A stretch of 64,000 nucleotides of DNA from Clostridium folliculivorans (GTDB lineage: Bacteria; Bacillota; Clostridia; Clostridiales; Clostridiaceae), in the NCBI RefSeq assembly GCF_024341905.1, contig NZ_BQXY01000001.1:1149013-1213012 (forward strand), in the 5' to 3' direction. A model generated the notes under the pieces. It saw only the letters and a program-made list of their open reading frames with translations, was not told the DNA's origin and did not search any database. Within the stretch, counting starts at the first letter, position 1. Every line of letters starts with the position of its first letter. Shown here piece after piece: positions 1-8,469 of the stretch. Made by a program: the position numbers and the translations under genes.

Positions 1-164
1 GAGCATTGGTGTATTTTGCAAGGAAAATTCAATGGGAGTTCCCAAACTTCTCTGTAGAAAGCTGTTATGAAGAATTATGTAAATTGCATGAAGAGGTAAA
101 GGTCAAAGGATATGTAGAGAGTATTGAACATAGATTTATTATAGTTTGCAGAAAGAAAAAGTAA
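1..164 (+). CDS. C-terminal end of a class I SAM-dependent methyltransferase (partial)
   Basis: The window opens inside a gene. The frame starting at base 3 runs to a TAA at 162-164 and encodes 53 residues with ARKIQWEFPNF, then a Cys/Leu-rich helix, and ending HRFIIVCRKKK. This tail resembles the last strands of small class I SAM-dependent methyltransferases, where a WEFP-like segment precedes a final helix and a HRF-type strand. The SAM-binding part lies outside the window, so the call rests on a short tail and the substrate cannot be judged. Confidence 0.45.
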   Translation, partial: ALVYFARKIQWEFPNFSVESCYEELCKLHEEVKVKGYVESIEHRFIIVCRKKK

Positions 165-227
165 TTGCATATTTATGGTTGCCTATGATTGGGACAGCAA
201 ATAGAAATTTATATAGGAGATATGATT

Positions 228-743
228 ATGGATACAAGGACTATTATGATCTTCCCTAAGTTTGAAAATATTCATATTATAGACGATATTCGAAAGAAAT
301 ATGACCCTTTGGCAGATCTGGTGTTGCCGCATATTACTTTAGTATTTCCTTTTAACAGTGAGTTGACTAATGAGGAACTTAATTTGCATTTAGAAAAGTG
401 TTTGAGAGGAATACCTCCATTTAAAATAGAATTGAACGGTTTTAGTAAAAGGCAAGATAAATATGGAAACTATCTATTTTTAAATATTGTACAAGGTAAG
501 GATGAAATAATAAATATTCATAGCATACTATATAAAGATAAACTAAAGAAATTTGATTTAGGTTATGATTATATCCCGCATATGACAGTTGGAAAACTAC
601 CTTCTAAAGAGTTGCTTGATAAGGCCTTTGATGATGTAAATAAGTGCAATGATAGATTTTCAACTGTGGTTAATAGGATATCCGTTGAAATGATTGGCGA
701 GCATGAAGAATCAATTATTGTAATAGAATACGAACTAAAGTGA
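228..743 (+). CDS. 2H phosphoesterase superfamily protein (2'-5' RNA ligase-like)
   Basis: The protein carries the two H-x-T/S-x motifs of the 2H phosphoesterase fold: HITLVFPF in the first half and HMTVGKL in the second. Proteins of this family hydrolyse or transfer cyclic phosphates on RNA or nucleotides (LigT, YjcG-like), usually in the cytosol. Length (about 171 residues) fits the family. The frame is open upstream from a TTG at 189, but AGGAGA at 215-220 sits 7 nt before the ATG at 228, so I start there; an ATG at 222 is too close to the Shine-Dalgarno. It stands alone. Real substrate unknown. Confidence 0.75.
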   Translation: MDTRTIMIFPKFENIHIIDDIRKKYDPLADLVLPHITLVFPFNSELTNEELNLHLEKCLRGIPPFKIELNGFSKRQDKYGNYLFLNIVQGKDEIINIHSILYKDKLKKFDLGYDYIPHMTVGKLPSKELLDKAFDDVNKCNDRFSTVVNRISVEMIGEHEESIIVIEYELK

Positions 744-951
744 CAAAATTGACAAGAGGCCTCAAAGTAGTTTATCATGTGATAAAAAGGAAGTGAATTA
801 TGATGTATTTAGCGATAGTAGTAAGCTCCATGCAAAGCTTGTAAGATATGAAAAACTTTTGCTTGGAGCCAATAGAAAAAGATTAGTTTTTCATATTTTA
901 TGAAGCGTTGCATCTTCATTTAGAAACTAAATGTTGATTGGAGCGAAGATT

Positions 952-1227
952 ATGAAATATGAGAAAGCACAAAATATATTACCAAACAGTATAATAGAAC
1001 AAATTCAAAAATACATTGATGGCGGATATATCTATATCCCTAGAAAAGACGAAAACAAAAAGGCTTGGGGAGAAAATACTGACACTAAAAAGCAGCTTAG
1101 TACTAGAGATTCTGAGATTCTTTACAAGTACTCTTCTGGAATACCTGTTAAAATCTTAGCTGAGCAGTATTTCCTAACTGAAAGCAGTATTAGAAGAATA
1201 ATAAGGAATAAAAGAAAATATGGATGA
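952..1227 (+). CDS. CD3324-like small protein with C-terminal HTH
   Basis: A 91-residue protein beginning MKYEKAQNILP. The N-terminal half contains IYIPRKDENKKAWGE, a segment I recognise from the small clostridial family annotated CD3324. The C-terminal half (LAEQYFLTESSIRRIIRNK) reads as a resolvase-like or Mor-like helix-turn-helix: LAEQYFL, turn, SSIRRIIR. It is likely a small DNA-binding protein of unknown role. The ATG at 952 is preceded by GGAG at 940-943; an in-frame ATG at 931 has no usable Shine-Dalgarno. A terminator-like hairpin follows directly. Confidence 0.65.
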   Translation: MKYEKAQNILPNSIIEQIQKYIDGGYIYIPRKDENKKAWGENTDTKKQLSTRDSEILYKYSSGIPVKILAEQYFLTESSIRRIIRNKRKYG

Positions 1228-1232
1228 TAGAT

Positions 1233-1276
1233 GAGGCGTATTTTTCACAGTTAGCTCTGTGGGGAATATGCCTTTT
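1233..1276 (+). terminator. Hairpin downstream of the CD3324-like gene
   Basis: An AGGC-TATT outer stem closes on ATATGCCT, with an inner CACAG/CTGTG stem, followed by TTTT. It lies 6 bases after the stop codon of the preceding gene and ahead of the ABC-F gene, so it could also act as part of the ABC-F leader. Confidence 0.5.
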
Positions 1277-1427
1277 GTAATTCATATGAGCAAGTTTATT
1301 ACAGAAGTATTTGCGACCTTGGAACACTAAGCCACCGGTGATAGTATATAGTTAAACCAGTTCCAACTATAATTAAAGTATGAAACTTCATTATATACCT
1401 TATGACAGTGCAAGGAGGTGCATATTT

Positions 1428-2984
1428 ATGAGCATTTTAACAATTGAAAACATGAATCATTCCTTTGGCGACAGAATACTGTTCAGCAATGCATCCTTCA
1501 AATTATTTAAAGGAGAGCATGTTGGTCTTATTGGTGCTAATGGAGAAGGTAAATCAACCTTTATGAAGCTTATTACAAATCAAATATTACCTGATGGTGG
1601 CACTATTCAGTGGAATAGAAAGTATACCATCGGATACATGGATCAGCTTGTGGATTTAAAAGAAGGAATTACTGCTATAGATTTCTTGAAAGAAGCATTC
1701 ATAAAGCTATATGATATGGAAAATAAAATTAATGATTTATATAATAGGCTTGGCAATATGGATACAGAAGAAATGAACAAAGCACTAAGTAAAATAGCCA
1801 CAATGCAGGAAGCCTTAGATAAAAATGATTTTTACAGCATTAACTCAATAGTACAGGCAACTGCAGCAGGACTTGGATTTAAGGAGCTTTTAGAGAAAGA
1901 GGTATCGGCCTTAAGTGGAGGTCAGAGAACTAAGATTTTACTTGCAAAACTGCTTTTAGAAAAGCCAGATATTTTACTGTTAGACGAACCAACTAACCAT
2001 TTGGACGAAGAGCATATAGAGTGGCTTAAAGGATACTTGATAGACTATAAAGGAGCTTTTATAGTGATATCCCATGATAATATTTTTTTAAATAGTGTAG
2101 TTAATGTAGTTTACCATCTTGAGCATAAGGAACTTACAAGATATGAAGGAAACTATGATTACTTTCTTAGACTTTATGATATAAGAAAGCAACAGAGATT
2201 AATTGAGTATAAAGAGCAGCAAAAGGAAATCGAAAAACTTGAAGAATATATAAGAAAAAATAAGGTGAGAACTGCAACTGCAAGGCAAGCTAAAGCCAGA
2301 GAAAAAAAGCTCAATAAAATTGAAAGAATAGAGATAAAGAAGGATATTAAAAAGCCATATTTTAATTTTAAAACCGTAGCAATGCCAGAAAAGATAATAT
2401 TTCAAACAAATAGTTTATCTATAGGTTACGACAAGCCCTTAAGCAAACCGCTTAATTTAAAAATGGAGAGGGGGCAAAAAATCGCTATAACTGGAGCTAA
2501 CGGGTTAGGAAAAACCACTCTTCTAAAAAGTCTACTTGGACTTCTAAAACCTATAGATGGAGAAATAGCTCTAAGTGAATTCACAAAGATAGGATACTTT
2601 GAGCAGGAGCTCACAGAGGATAATACAACCCCAGTTTTATATGATGTGTGGAATGTGTTCCCGGACTTCACTGTAACTGAAGTAAGAAAAAGTCTTGCTC
2701 AGTGTGGATTAACCTGGCAGCATATAGAAAGTCCCTTTAATATATTGAGCGGAGGAGAGCAGGCTAAAGTAAGACTATGCAAGCTAATCAATAAACCTTC
2801 TAATATCTTAGTTTTAGATGAACCTACAAACCATTTGGATCTTCATGCTAAGGATGAACTGAAGCGTGCCTTAAAGGAATATGAGGGTAGCATAATTATA
2901 GTGTGCCATGAACCGGAATTTTATAGTGACATTGTGACGGAGGTTTGGGATTGTGGGGAGTGGGCAACTGAAATCGTATTATAA
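1428..2984 (+). CDS. ABC-F family ATPase (possible ribosome-protection / antibiotic resistance protein)
   Basis: Two ABC domains lie in one chain with no membrane segments. The first has Walker A GANGEGKST, signature LSGGQRTK and Walker B LLLDEPTNHLDEEH; the second has GANGLGKTT, LSGGEQAK and LVLDEPTNHLD. A basic, coiled linker (around residues 255-310, rich in K/E/R) joins them. This is the ABC-F layout; members act on the ribosome, some displacing antibiotics (Msr, Vga, Lsa, OptrA types), others as translation factors. Length 518 residues is typical. AAGGAGGTG at 1413-1420 sets the ATG at 1428; an upstream in-frame ATG (1380) lacks one. A Mef-like MFS gene follows, which favours a resistance role, but that is inference. 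Confidence 0.85.
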   Translation: MSILTIENMNHSFGDRILFSNASFKLFKGEHVGLIGANGEGKSTFMKLITNQILPDGGTIQWNRKYTIGYMDQLVDLKEGITAIDFLKEAFIKLYDMENKINDLYNRLGNMDTEEMNKALSKIATMQEALDKNDFYSINSIVQATAAGLGFKELLEKEVSALSGGQRTKILLAKLLLEKPDILLLDEPTNHLDEEHIEWLKGYLIDYKGAFIVISHDNIFLNSVVNVVYHLEHKELTRYEGNYDYFLRLYDIRKQQRLIEYKEQQKEIEKLEEYIRKNKVRTATARQAKAREKKLNKIERIEIKKDIKKPYFNFKTVAMPEKIIFQTNSLSIGYDKPLSKPLNLKMERGQKIAITGANGLGKTTLLKSLLGLLKPIDGEIALSEFTKIGYFEQELTEDNTTPVLYDVWNVFPDFTVTEVRKSLAQCGLTWQHIESPFNILSGGEQAKVRLCKLINKPSNILVLDEPTNHLDLHAKDELKRALKEYEGSIIIVCHEPEFYSDIVTEVWDCGEWATEIVL

Positions 2985-3009
2985 TTTTATGATGCATGCT
3001 ACGAAAATA

Positions 3010-3156
3010 CTCAGAAGCCATGATCTTTGAACATGCATAACTTAAGTTTTCCTAAAGGAATTCTATATAGAGTTCCTAACGCGCCTATTAATTTATACGT
3101 GTTAAAATTCATAGGTGCGTGATTTCTTCCAAACAAGTATTAATTAAGTTTCGACA
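3010..3156. repeat. Family B repeat, reverse orientation, plus a partial second copy
   Basis: Bases 3072-3156 read on the minus strand as a full copy of an ~85-bp repeat seen also at 19482, 36670 and 54167 (core: CGAAACTTAATTTATAC, CACGCACCTATGAATTTTA, GTATAAATTAATAG, TAGGAAC). Bases 3010-3071 hold a second, divergent half (CAGAAGCC ... GCATAACTTAAGTTTT) that matches the inner part of the copy at 36670. The element is partly palindromic and encodes nothing. Confidence 0.7.
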
Positions 3157-3187
3157 CAGAAACCATTTAAAAAGGAGCTAGGTCAAT

Positions 3188-4480
3188 ATGAATTTGTTTA
3201 AAACTTCTATGAGAGAGCTTCGCAGCTTTTTAATTTTATGGCTTACACAAGCACTTTCAAGCTTAGGTAGTTCTATGACCAATTTTGCTTTAATCATATG
3301 GTCTTATCAGCAACATGGCTCAGCACTTATAACGGCACTGCTTTCTGTATGCACGTATGTACCCTATGTAGTTATGAGTATATTTGCAGGTGCTCTAAGT
3401 GATAAGTGGAATAAGAAAATCACAATGCTTATAAGCGATAGCTTTGCTGCTCTGTGTACTGTTGCAGTATTAGTTCTATTGAAAACTGGCAGGCTAGAGA
3501 TATGGCATCTTTATTGTTTAAATGCGTTAAATGGACTGATGAATACAATTCAGCAGCCAGCATCTGATGTAACTATTAGTCTCCTTACACCGAAAAAGCA
3601 CTACCAGAAGGTCAGTGGAATGCGTTCCTTTTCTAATTCTCTTATAAATATAATGACACCAATTATAGCAACAACCCTTTTAACTTTAACTAGTATGGAT
3701 ATGGTCATAGCGTTTGATTTATTAACATTTGCAATTGCTTTTATATCTCTGTTATGCTTCGTAAAAATACCAGAAGTGCAGTGTGAAAATACGCAGAAAG
3801 AATCGGTTTTGCAGTCAGCAAAAAACGGATTACTCTTCTTAAAACGTAACCGTGGAATTCTGAATCTGATCCTGTTTTTGGCAGCTATAAACTTTACAGC
3901 CTCTATGTACAATGCCACTTTACCAGCTATGCTTTTATCGAGAGAGGGAGATGGAGAGGTAGCTCTTGGCATTATTAATACTGTTACTGGAATTGCTATG
4001 CTGGTAGGTAGCTTCTTTGCATCTATACTGCCAGCGCCTAAAAGTCGTGTTCGAATGATTTGCAATGCGCTATTGCTTTCAATGAGCACTGAAAACTTCT
4101 TTTTGGCATTTGGAAAGTCTATACCAGTATTGTGTATAGGTACAGTTTTAGGATGGATTGCTATTCCGATTATGAGTTCTAATATGGATGTTTTATTTAG
4201 AAATTATATTCCGATAGAGATGCAGGGACGAGTTTATTCTGCAAGGAATACATTGCAGTTTTTTACAATCCCCATCGGATATTTCTTAGGTGGATTATTA
4301 GTTGATAAAGTATTTGAACCATTCATGGCATTGCAACAATCAGGTGGGATATTGACAATAATATTTGGAATGGGAAAAGGGTCAGGTGCGGCATTTTTAT
4401 TTTTTATTCTTGGTATTGTGGGAGTCTTGACATGCCTTATCTTCCGTAAAAATACGCATATATGGCAACTAGAAAAATAG
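3188..4480 (+). CDS. MFS transporter, Mef/EntS-like exporter
   Basis: A 430-residue, strongly hydrophobic protein with about twelve membrane segments. The loop between helices 2 and 3 carries the MFS motif A variant GALSDKWNKK, and QQPASDVTISLLTPKK after helix 4 matches the region seen in macrolide exporters of the Mef(A) type and in EntS-like siderophore exporters. It would act in the cell membrane as a proton-coupled drug or metabolite exporter. AAAGGAG at 3172-3178 precedes the ATG. It follows an ABC-F gene by 200 bp, a gene pairing reminiscent of mef-msr in streptococci, although a family B repeat separates the two here. Substrate is not determined by sequence. Confidence 0.8.
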   Translation: MNLFKTSMRELRSFLILWLTQALSSLGSSMTNFALIIWSYQQHGSALITALLSVCTYVPYVVMSIFAGALSDKWNKKITMLISDSFAALCTVAVLVLLKTGRLEIWHLYCLNALNGLMNTIQQPASDVTISLLTPKKHYQKVSGMRSFSNSLINIMTPIIATTLLTLTSMDMVIAFDLLTFAIAFISLLCFVKIPEVQCENTQKESVLQSAKNGLLFLKRNRGILNLILFLAAINFTASMYNATLPAMLLSREGDGEVALGIINTVTGIAMLVGSFFASILPAPKSRVRMICNALLLSMSTENFFLAFGKSIPVLCIGTVLGWIAIPIMSSNMDVLFRNYIPIEMQGRVYSARNTLQFFTIPIGYFLGGLLVDKVFEPFMALQQSGGILTIIFGMGKGSGAAFLFFILGIVGVLTCLIFRKNTHIWQLEK

Positions 4481-4597
4481 TCAAATTATTTATAATAATA
4501 TTGTGATAGATGTGCGGAATTGTGAGGAGTGGATGGCTAAAGTTTGTTAATTTTATTAGTAATATGTAAATCTAGGTTTAAAGTATAGAATTAGATA

Positions 4598-4636
4598 GCA
4601 GCAGTAATATTATGCAATAATACTGCTGCATTTTTA
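4598..4636. terminator. Bidirectional rho-independent terminator
   Basis: GCAGCAGTAATATT pairs with AATAATACTGCTGC around an ATGC loop, followed by ATTTTTATTTG on the plus strand. It lies between the plus-strand MFS gene and the minus-strand GNAT gene and can serve both. Confidence 0.85.
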
Positions 4637-4721
4637 TTTGTTTAACAGGTTTGTATTTGAATATTTTTAGAGTGTAATATTAGTATATATCTTTAGTATT
4701 TTCCTTTATAAGATACTTGTG

Positions 4722-5234
4722 TTATGGCTTAATAAATTCCCAATAAATCAATTCTTGGTCTCGATTAATCTCTTTCATACCGACCTTGTCCAAAATACGA
4801 GCGGAAGCTATGTTGCTAATTAAGCAATCTGCTTTTATAGTTTTAACATTATCCTGGTGATTTAGCCAAACCATAATAGCCTTCAATGCCTCAAGGCCAT
4901 AACCCATTCTTCTAGCATTTTCTGATAATCCATACCCAATTTCAACTTCGCCTTCTTCATTAGGTTTTCCATGAAAGCCTATATCGCCGATTACGAGCAT
5001 ATTATCTTTATTAATAATCATCCAAAATTCAAATCCACTTGGCTCTTTATCTTTTTCTAAAGTCTTATTTATAATAGGTAAAATATCCATTGTATCCTCT
5101 GTAGGCCACTTTTCATCAGTTTTAATGCCAAGCTTTTCAATTTCTTTGACATTACCTTCTAATAAGGATTTTGTTATTTCTAATGTTACGGGAATCAAAA
5201 TTAATCTTTCTGTGTAAATGTTCTTTAAATTCAT
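4722..5234 (-). CDS. GNAT N-acetyltransferase, RimJ/RimL type
   Basis: A 170-residue protein starting MNLKNIYTERL. The TERL opening, the IGDIGFHGKP strand, EIGYGLSENARRMGYGLEAL (acetyl-CoA pyrophosphate loop, R/Q-x-x-G-x-G/A variant RRMGYG) and NIASARILDKVGM are the marks of the RimJ/RimL GNAT branch, which acetylate protein N-termini or small amines. On the minus strand AAAGGTGG lies about 8 nt before the ATG at 5234; the alternative GTG at 5246 sits inside the Shine-Dalgarno. Monocistronic with its own terminator. Substrate unknown. Confidence 0.8.
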   Translation of the reverse strand: MNLKNIYTERLILIPVTLEITKSLLEGNVKEIEKLGIKTDEKWPTEDTMDILPIINKTLEKDKEPSGFEFWMIINKDNMLVIGDIGFHGKPNEEGEVEIGYGLSENARRMGYGLEALKAIMVWLNHQDNVKTIKADCLISNIASARILDKVGMKEINRDQELIYWEFIKP

Positions 5235-5952
5235 TTTGTTTTCCACCTTTCAATAATAAATATAGTTAAATCTAAATTAAGGTGGAATAATACCTATTAA
5301 TTATTTTAGGTAGAAGCCACCTCGTAGTGCTGGTATATAAAATTCTGCATATAATCACTCCTATTATATTATTAGCCAAGGGCTATAATAAATTAAACAA
5401 TCCCTTAATATGAATTATATTCCATAGCTAAAGGAGTGTAAATATAAAGTGAACTAATAACTACTATTCAGAAATATAACGGCTAGATAAAAAGAACATG
5501 CTTTCATTATTATTTTCAAACTTTATAATAAATTCAATATAAAATGTGGTTATGTAATAAAGAGGTGTTAAAAACACTTCTTATGTACTCTTTATTGGAC
5601 AACTAAAATTGTTTAATAGTTCCAGATTAAAAGGAGTTAGTTTTAATAACTAGCTTCTTTTAGTTTTGTAGCTTCGAAAACGTTCGGAATTTTGGATCAA
5701 GATAAATATGTATATTGTAAATTATCTATGTTATAGTATATTTTGGAAGTATATAAAGGAGTGGTTGCCAATGAGTAAGATATTAATATTTCAGAGATTA
5801 TACAGAACTGCTTCCAATATAAGAGCTTAGTAACATTTTGATGTACAGTTAAAATGAATAATAAAGTATGTCTTCATGATATGGAAGTAGTTAAAAAATT
5901 ATTCTAGGGTATAGTTATGCCCAAATTTTGATTCTATGGAGGCAGAGTAATA
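5235..5952. other. Intergenic region with hairpins and one possible tiny ORF
   Basis: No gene of normal size. I see a nested hairpin at about 5280-5325 (AGGTGG/CCACCT outer stem), a short hairpin AAGAGGTGT/ACACTTCTT at 5560-5582, and a longer one at 5631-5672 (TAAAAGGAGTTAGTTTT against its partner in AACTAGCTTCTTTTA). A 19-codon ORF lies at 5771-5830 (listed separately). The region may hold decayed sequence. Confidence 0.5.
5771..5830 (+). CDS. Possible 19-residue peptide or gene remnant
   Basis: AAAGGAGTGG at 5756-5764 lies at good spacing before an ATG at 5771, and the frame reads MSKILIFQRLYRTASNIRA then TAG. A TATAGTATA-like -10 lies upstream near 5735. It could be a real small peptide, the 5' end of a deleted gene, or a leader. 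No family is recognised. Confidence 0.25.
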   Translation: MSKILIFQRLYRTASNIRA

Positions 5953-6510
5953 ATGAATTATAAGTTAATTAAAAGAGATGAAATTATAGATGTAAACACA
6001 ATAAACCATAGTTTGGATACCGAAAGATTGAACATATTGCCATTACAATCACATCAACTTGCATTAGCATTAGAAGATTATGCAAAAATGCAAACTGATT
6101 TAGGATTAACCGTAATAAATACAATTCTTGATGAAGAAATGGAATATGCAATGAAGGTAAGGTTAAAAAAGGTACTGGAGGATGCTAACAATTATTTATG
6201 GCTAACTAATTGGGCTATAATTCATAAAGAAGAGAATCGAATAATTGGTTTCATAATACTTAAAGGAAGTCCTAATGAATTTGGTGAGGTAATAGTTGGA
6301 TATATGATTGAAGAAAGCCATCAAAGAAAAGGGTATGCTACTGAAGCATTAAAGGCTTTGACTCAATGGATCTTTAATAATCCCCAAGCACTTTCGGTTA
6401 TTGCAGATACGGAAAAAACCAATACACCATCAAATAAGCTTTTAGAAAGTTTAGGGGCTGTTAAGTATAAGGAAACTGACGGAATAATATGGTGGAAAAT
6501 TGAGAAGTAA
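5953..6510 (+). CDS. GNAT N-acetyltransferase
   Basis: A 185-residue GNAT protein. After LDTERLNILPLQ, the core strands give RIIGFIILKGSPNEFGEVIVGYMI, and the acetyl-CoA binding loop is ESHQRKGYATEALKAL (Q/R-x-x-G-x-A). The C-terminal NTPSNKLLESLGAVKYKE matches the usual last helix and strand. It is only modestly similar to the neighbour at 4722. The ATG at 5953 follows GGAGGCAGAG. No partner genes, so substrate unknown; the IVGYMIEE pattern favours the RimJ/RimL-like branch. Confidence 0.8.
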   Translation: MNYKLIKRDEIIDVNTINHSLDTERLNILPLQSHQLALALEDYAKMQTDLGLTVINTILDEEMEYAMKVRLKKVLEDANNYLWLTNWAIIHKEENRIIGFIILKGSPNEFGEVIVGYMIEESHQRKGYATEALKALTQWIFNNPQALSVIADTEKTNTPSNKLLESLGAVKYKETDGIIWWKIEK

Positions 6511-7141
6511 ATTCAAATGCGAAATATTAAAATAGTCCTGTATTCATTAGATGGATATAGAAAAAAGTTTATATATTACTAAAATTCTCAAGATAATACG
6601 AGCTATAAAGTAAATAGGTTGCTACAATATATTAAAAATAGCATAAAAAAGGGGGAAGAGATATGATAGTAGAATAAGCAGACTCTGTTAAAGAGATTTT
6701 TTATTGCTGTAAAACAGGTATTTTATCTTAGTGAAGATGATAAAATACTTATTTAATATAATCTAATAACTTCCAAATATATTTAATTTCTTCATTTAAA
6801 ATGTCAATAATGTAGAAGAAGTCCACAGTTTTTTGTTTTCATTATTGTACACACATGTTAAAATTAAAGTCTATGCTAAAAAACAATTTTTAAAATTATA
6901 CACTTTATTTAAAGATGTAACAATTCGAATCGAAATCTATTTTTAAAACTCTCACGGTTTTTGGTGAGAGAATTTAAAAATAATAAATTTTATTACGAAG
7001 TGGTATATCAATACATACAAAACAGCCTAATTGCTATATAATTAGATGGGTTCATGTATGGCTTTTGAAGAAGTGTACATGGATAGCATGGCTAGAAGAC
7101 TTAAATTGAGTCTTCAAGAGGATAATTAGAGGAGGAACTTT
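6511..7141. other. Intergenic region before the radical SAM gene
   Basis: Holds no recognisable gene. A good hairpin at 6717-6753 (AGGTATTTTATC against GATAAAATACTT) may be a terminator or a processed RNA stem. A family A repeat lies at 6914-7009. A further hairpin, AGAAGACTTAAATTGAGTCTTC, lies at 7093-7115 just ahead of the AGAGGAGG Shine-Dalgarno of the next gene. A four-codon ORF with a strong Shine-Dalgarno at 6663 looks like a decayed start. Confidence 0.5.
6914..7009. repeat. Family A palindromic repeat, copy A1
   Basis: About 96 bp: left end GATGTAACAATTCGAATCG, central hairpin CTCTCAC-GGTTTTTG-GTGAGAG flanked by TTTTTAAAA and TTTAAAAATAA, right end ATTACGAAGTGGTATATC. The ends are inverted repeats. 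The same structure recurs at 11885, 11987 (split), 14054, 17153, 27557, 51598 and, as a fragment, at 10814. Confidence 0.8.
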
Positions 7142-8266
7142 ATGAAAATTTCAAAGAAGGATGCATTGAGTTGGTTTGAGTTTTTTGCAATGTTACCAGA
7201 GGACGAGGAACCAATGACAAAGCAGCAAGAAATCATTTACGCTACCTTTGCCCAAATTGAGGCAGCGATTGATCATAGAAATGAAATGTTAATGTCAGAA
7301 ATTAAAAACTTTAAAACTTTACAAAATAGAACTTTTTATGTAGGAAATGATAGTAAGTTTTCAAAAGGATGCACTTCTTGCCTATTTGGAACTGGCTTGA
7401 GTGCAATTAGAAAAACAAACAAATGTAATATACAGTGCAAGTTCTGCTACAATTATGGGGAGCTTGATTTTATTCCTCCAATTGGTGAAGGCATGTGGCA
7501 AATTGGAGAAACAAAATTTTATGAGAATGATATAGATCTTCTTCTTTCAATACATAAGAAACCTACTGGTATTTCCTACGTTTATTTAGAACCTTTTATG
7601 GAAATAGAAAAATACTATCCAGTAGTAAAGAAATTTAGAGATGCTGATATTCATCAACATTTATATACAAATGGTCTTTTAGCTACAGAAGAGACATTGA
7701 AGGCATTAGCGGAAGCTGGTCTTGACGAGATACGTTTCAACTTAGGTGCTTCAAATTGCTCTGACAAAGTTATTGGAAATATTAAAATAGCAAAGAAGTA
7801 TTTTAAAAGTGTAGGTATTGAAACTCCAATGACTCCTGAGTTCTTTGAAGTTTTCTTTGAGAAAAAGCAAGCGATATTAGATACAAAAGTAGATTTTATC
7901 AATTGTGCAGAGTTACATTTAAATGAGAATAACATAGACAACTACTATGGCGAAAATATGTATATCTCAAGACACGGATACATATCTCCAACTTGGAGCA
8001 GAGAATTAACTCTTAAATTCATGAAAATAGCTGATGAAGAACAATGGGATTTAGCAGTTCATGATTGCTCAAACCACACAAAATTTGCTAGAGACTTAAA
8101 TTTAAGTAGCAAAGAAGGTAAGTGGTTCGGAGCAAGTAGTTATGGCTGTGAGTTCTCAAAAATTCCATACGAAGTATTTTTACCAATATTACGTGATGAC
8201 AACTTCAAGTTTTTAATTGAAGAAGAATTACCAAGTGGATATAGACCAGGAGAGCTAGTGTTTTAG
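7142..8266 (+). CDS. Radical SAM protein of unknown function
   Basis: The cluster motif C-N-I-Q-C-K-F-C (Cys95, Cys99, Cys102 of 374) is the canonical CX3CX2C that holds the [4Fe-4S] cluster cleaving SAM. A further Cys pair (C77-T-S-C80) lies just before it, in KGCTSCLFGTG, and more cysteines occur at the end of the barrel (NCAELH, HDCSNHTKF, YGCEFSK). EPFMEIEKYYP, HLYTNG and DEIRFNLGAS match successive strands of the partial TIM barrel. No SPASM-like CX(2-3)C cluster is obvious. It follows AGAGGAGGAAC with good spacing and stands alone with its own terminator. Substrate unknown. Confidence 0.85.
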   Translation: MKISKKDALSWFEFFAMLPEDEEPMTKQQEIIYATFAQIEAAIDHRNEMLMSEIKNFKTLQNRTFYVGNDSKFSKGCTSCLFGTGLSAIRKTNKCNIQCKFCYNYGELDFIPPIGEGMWQIGETKFYENDIDLLLSIHKKPTGISYVYLEPFMEIEKYYPVVKKFRDADIHQHLYTNGLLATEETLKALAEAGLDEIRFNLGASNCSDKVIGNIKIAKKYFKSVGIETPMTPEFFEVFFEKKQAILDTKVDFINCAELHLNENNIDNYYGENMYISRHGYISPTWSRELTLKFMKIADEEQWDLAVHDCSNHTKFARDLNLSSKEGKWFGASSYGCEFSKIPYEVFLPILRDDNFKFLIEEELPSGYRPGELVF

Positions 8267-8310
8267 TTTGAGGGATATCGTATCTATTTAAAAGAATATA
8301 ATTAAGAAAA

Positions 8311-8346
8311 GAGTGCTTACGTCTGATGGACGGAGCACTTTTTTTA
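8311..8346 (+). terminator. Rho-independent terminator of the radical SAM gene
   Basis: GAGTGCTTACGTC pairs imperfectly with GGACGGAGCACTT, followed by TTTTTTT. Confidence 0.85.
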
Positions 8347-8469
8347 GTTTTCTCATGGAGTTGTTAGAAAAATATCAGTAAAGTAGTATACCCTACAAAA
8401 GTAAACTAGATAAGTCGGATAGACCTTTATAGATTCTGGTATTCTATTAATGAAAGGAGAGGTTACAAA

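Noticed and set aside
1320..1427. Attenuator with leader peptide for the ABC-F gene
   Set aside because: The upstream ATG at 1380 is in frame with the main gene and has no stop before it, so it is not a separate uORF; only a weak palindrome ATAGTT/AACTAT is present.
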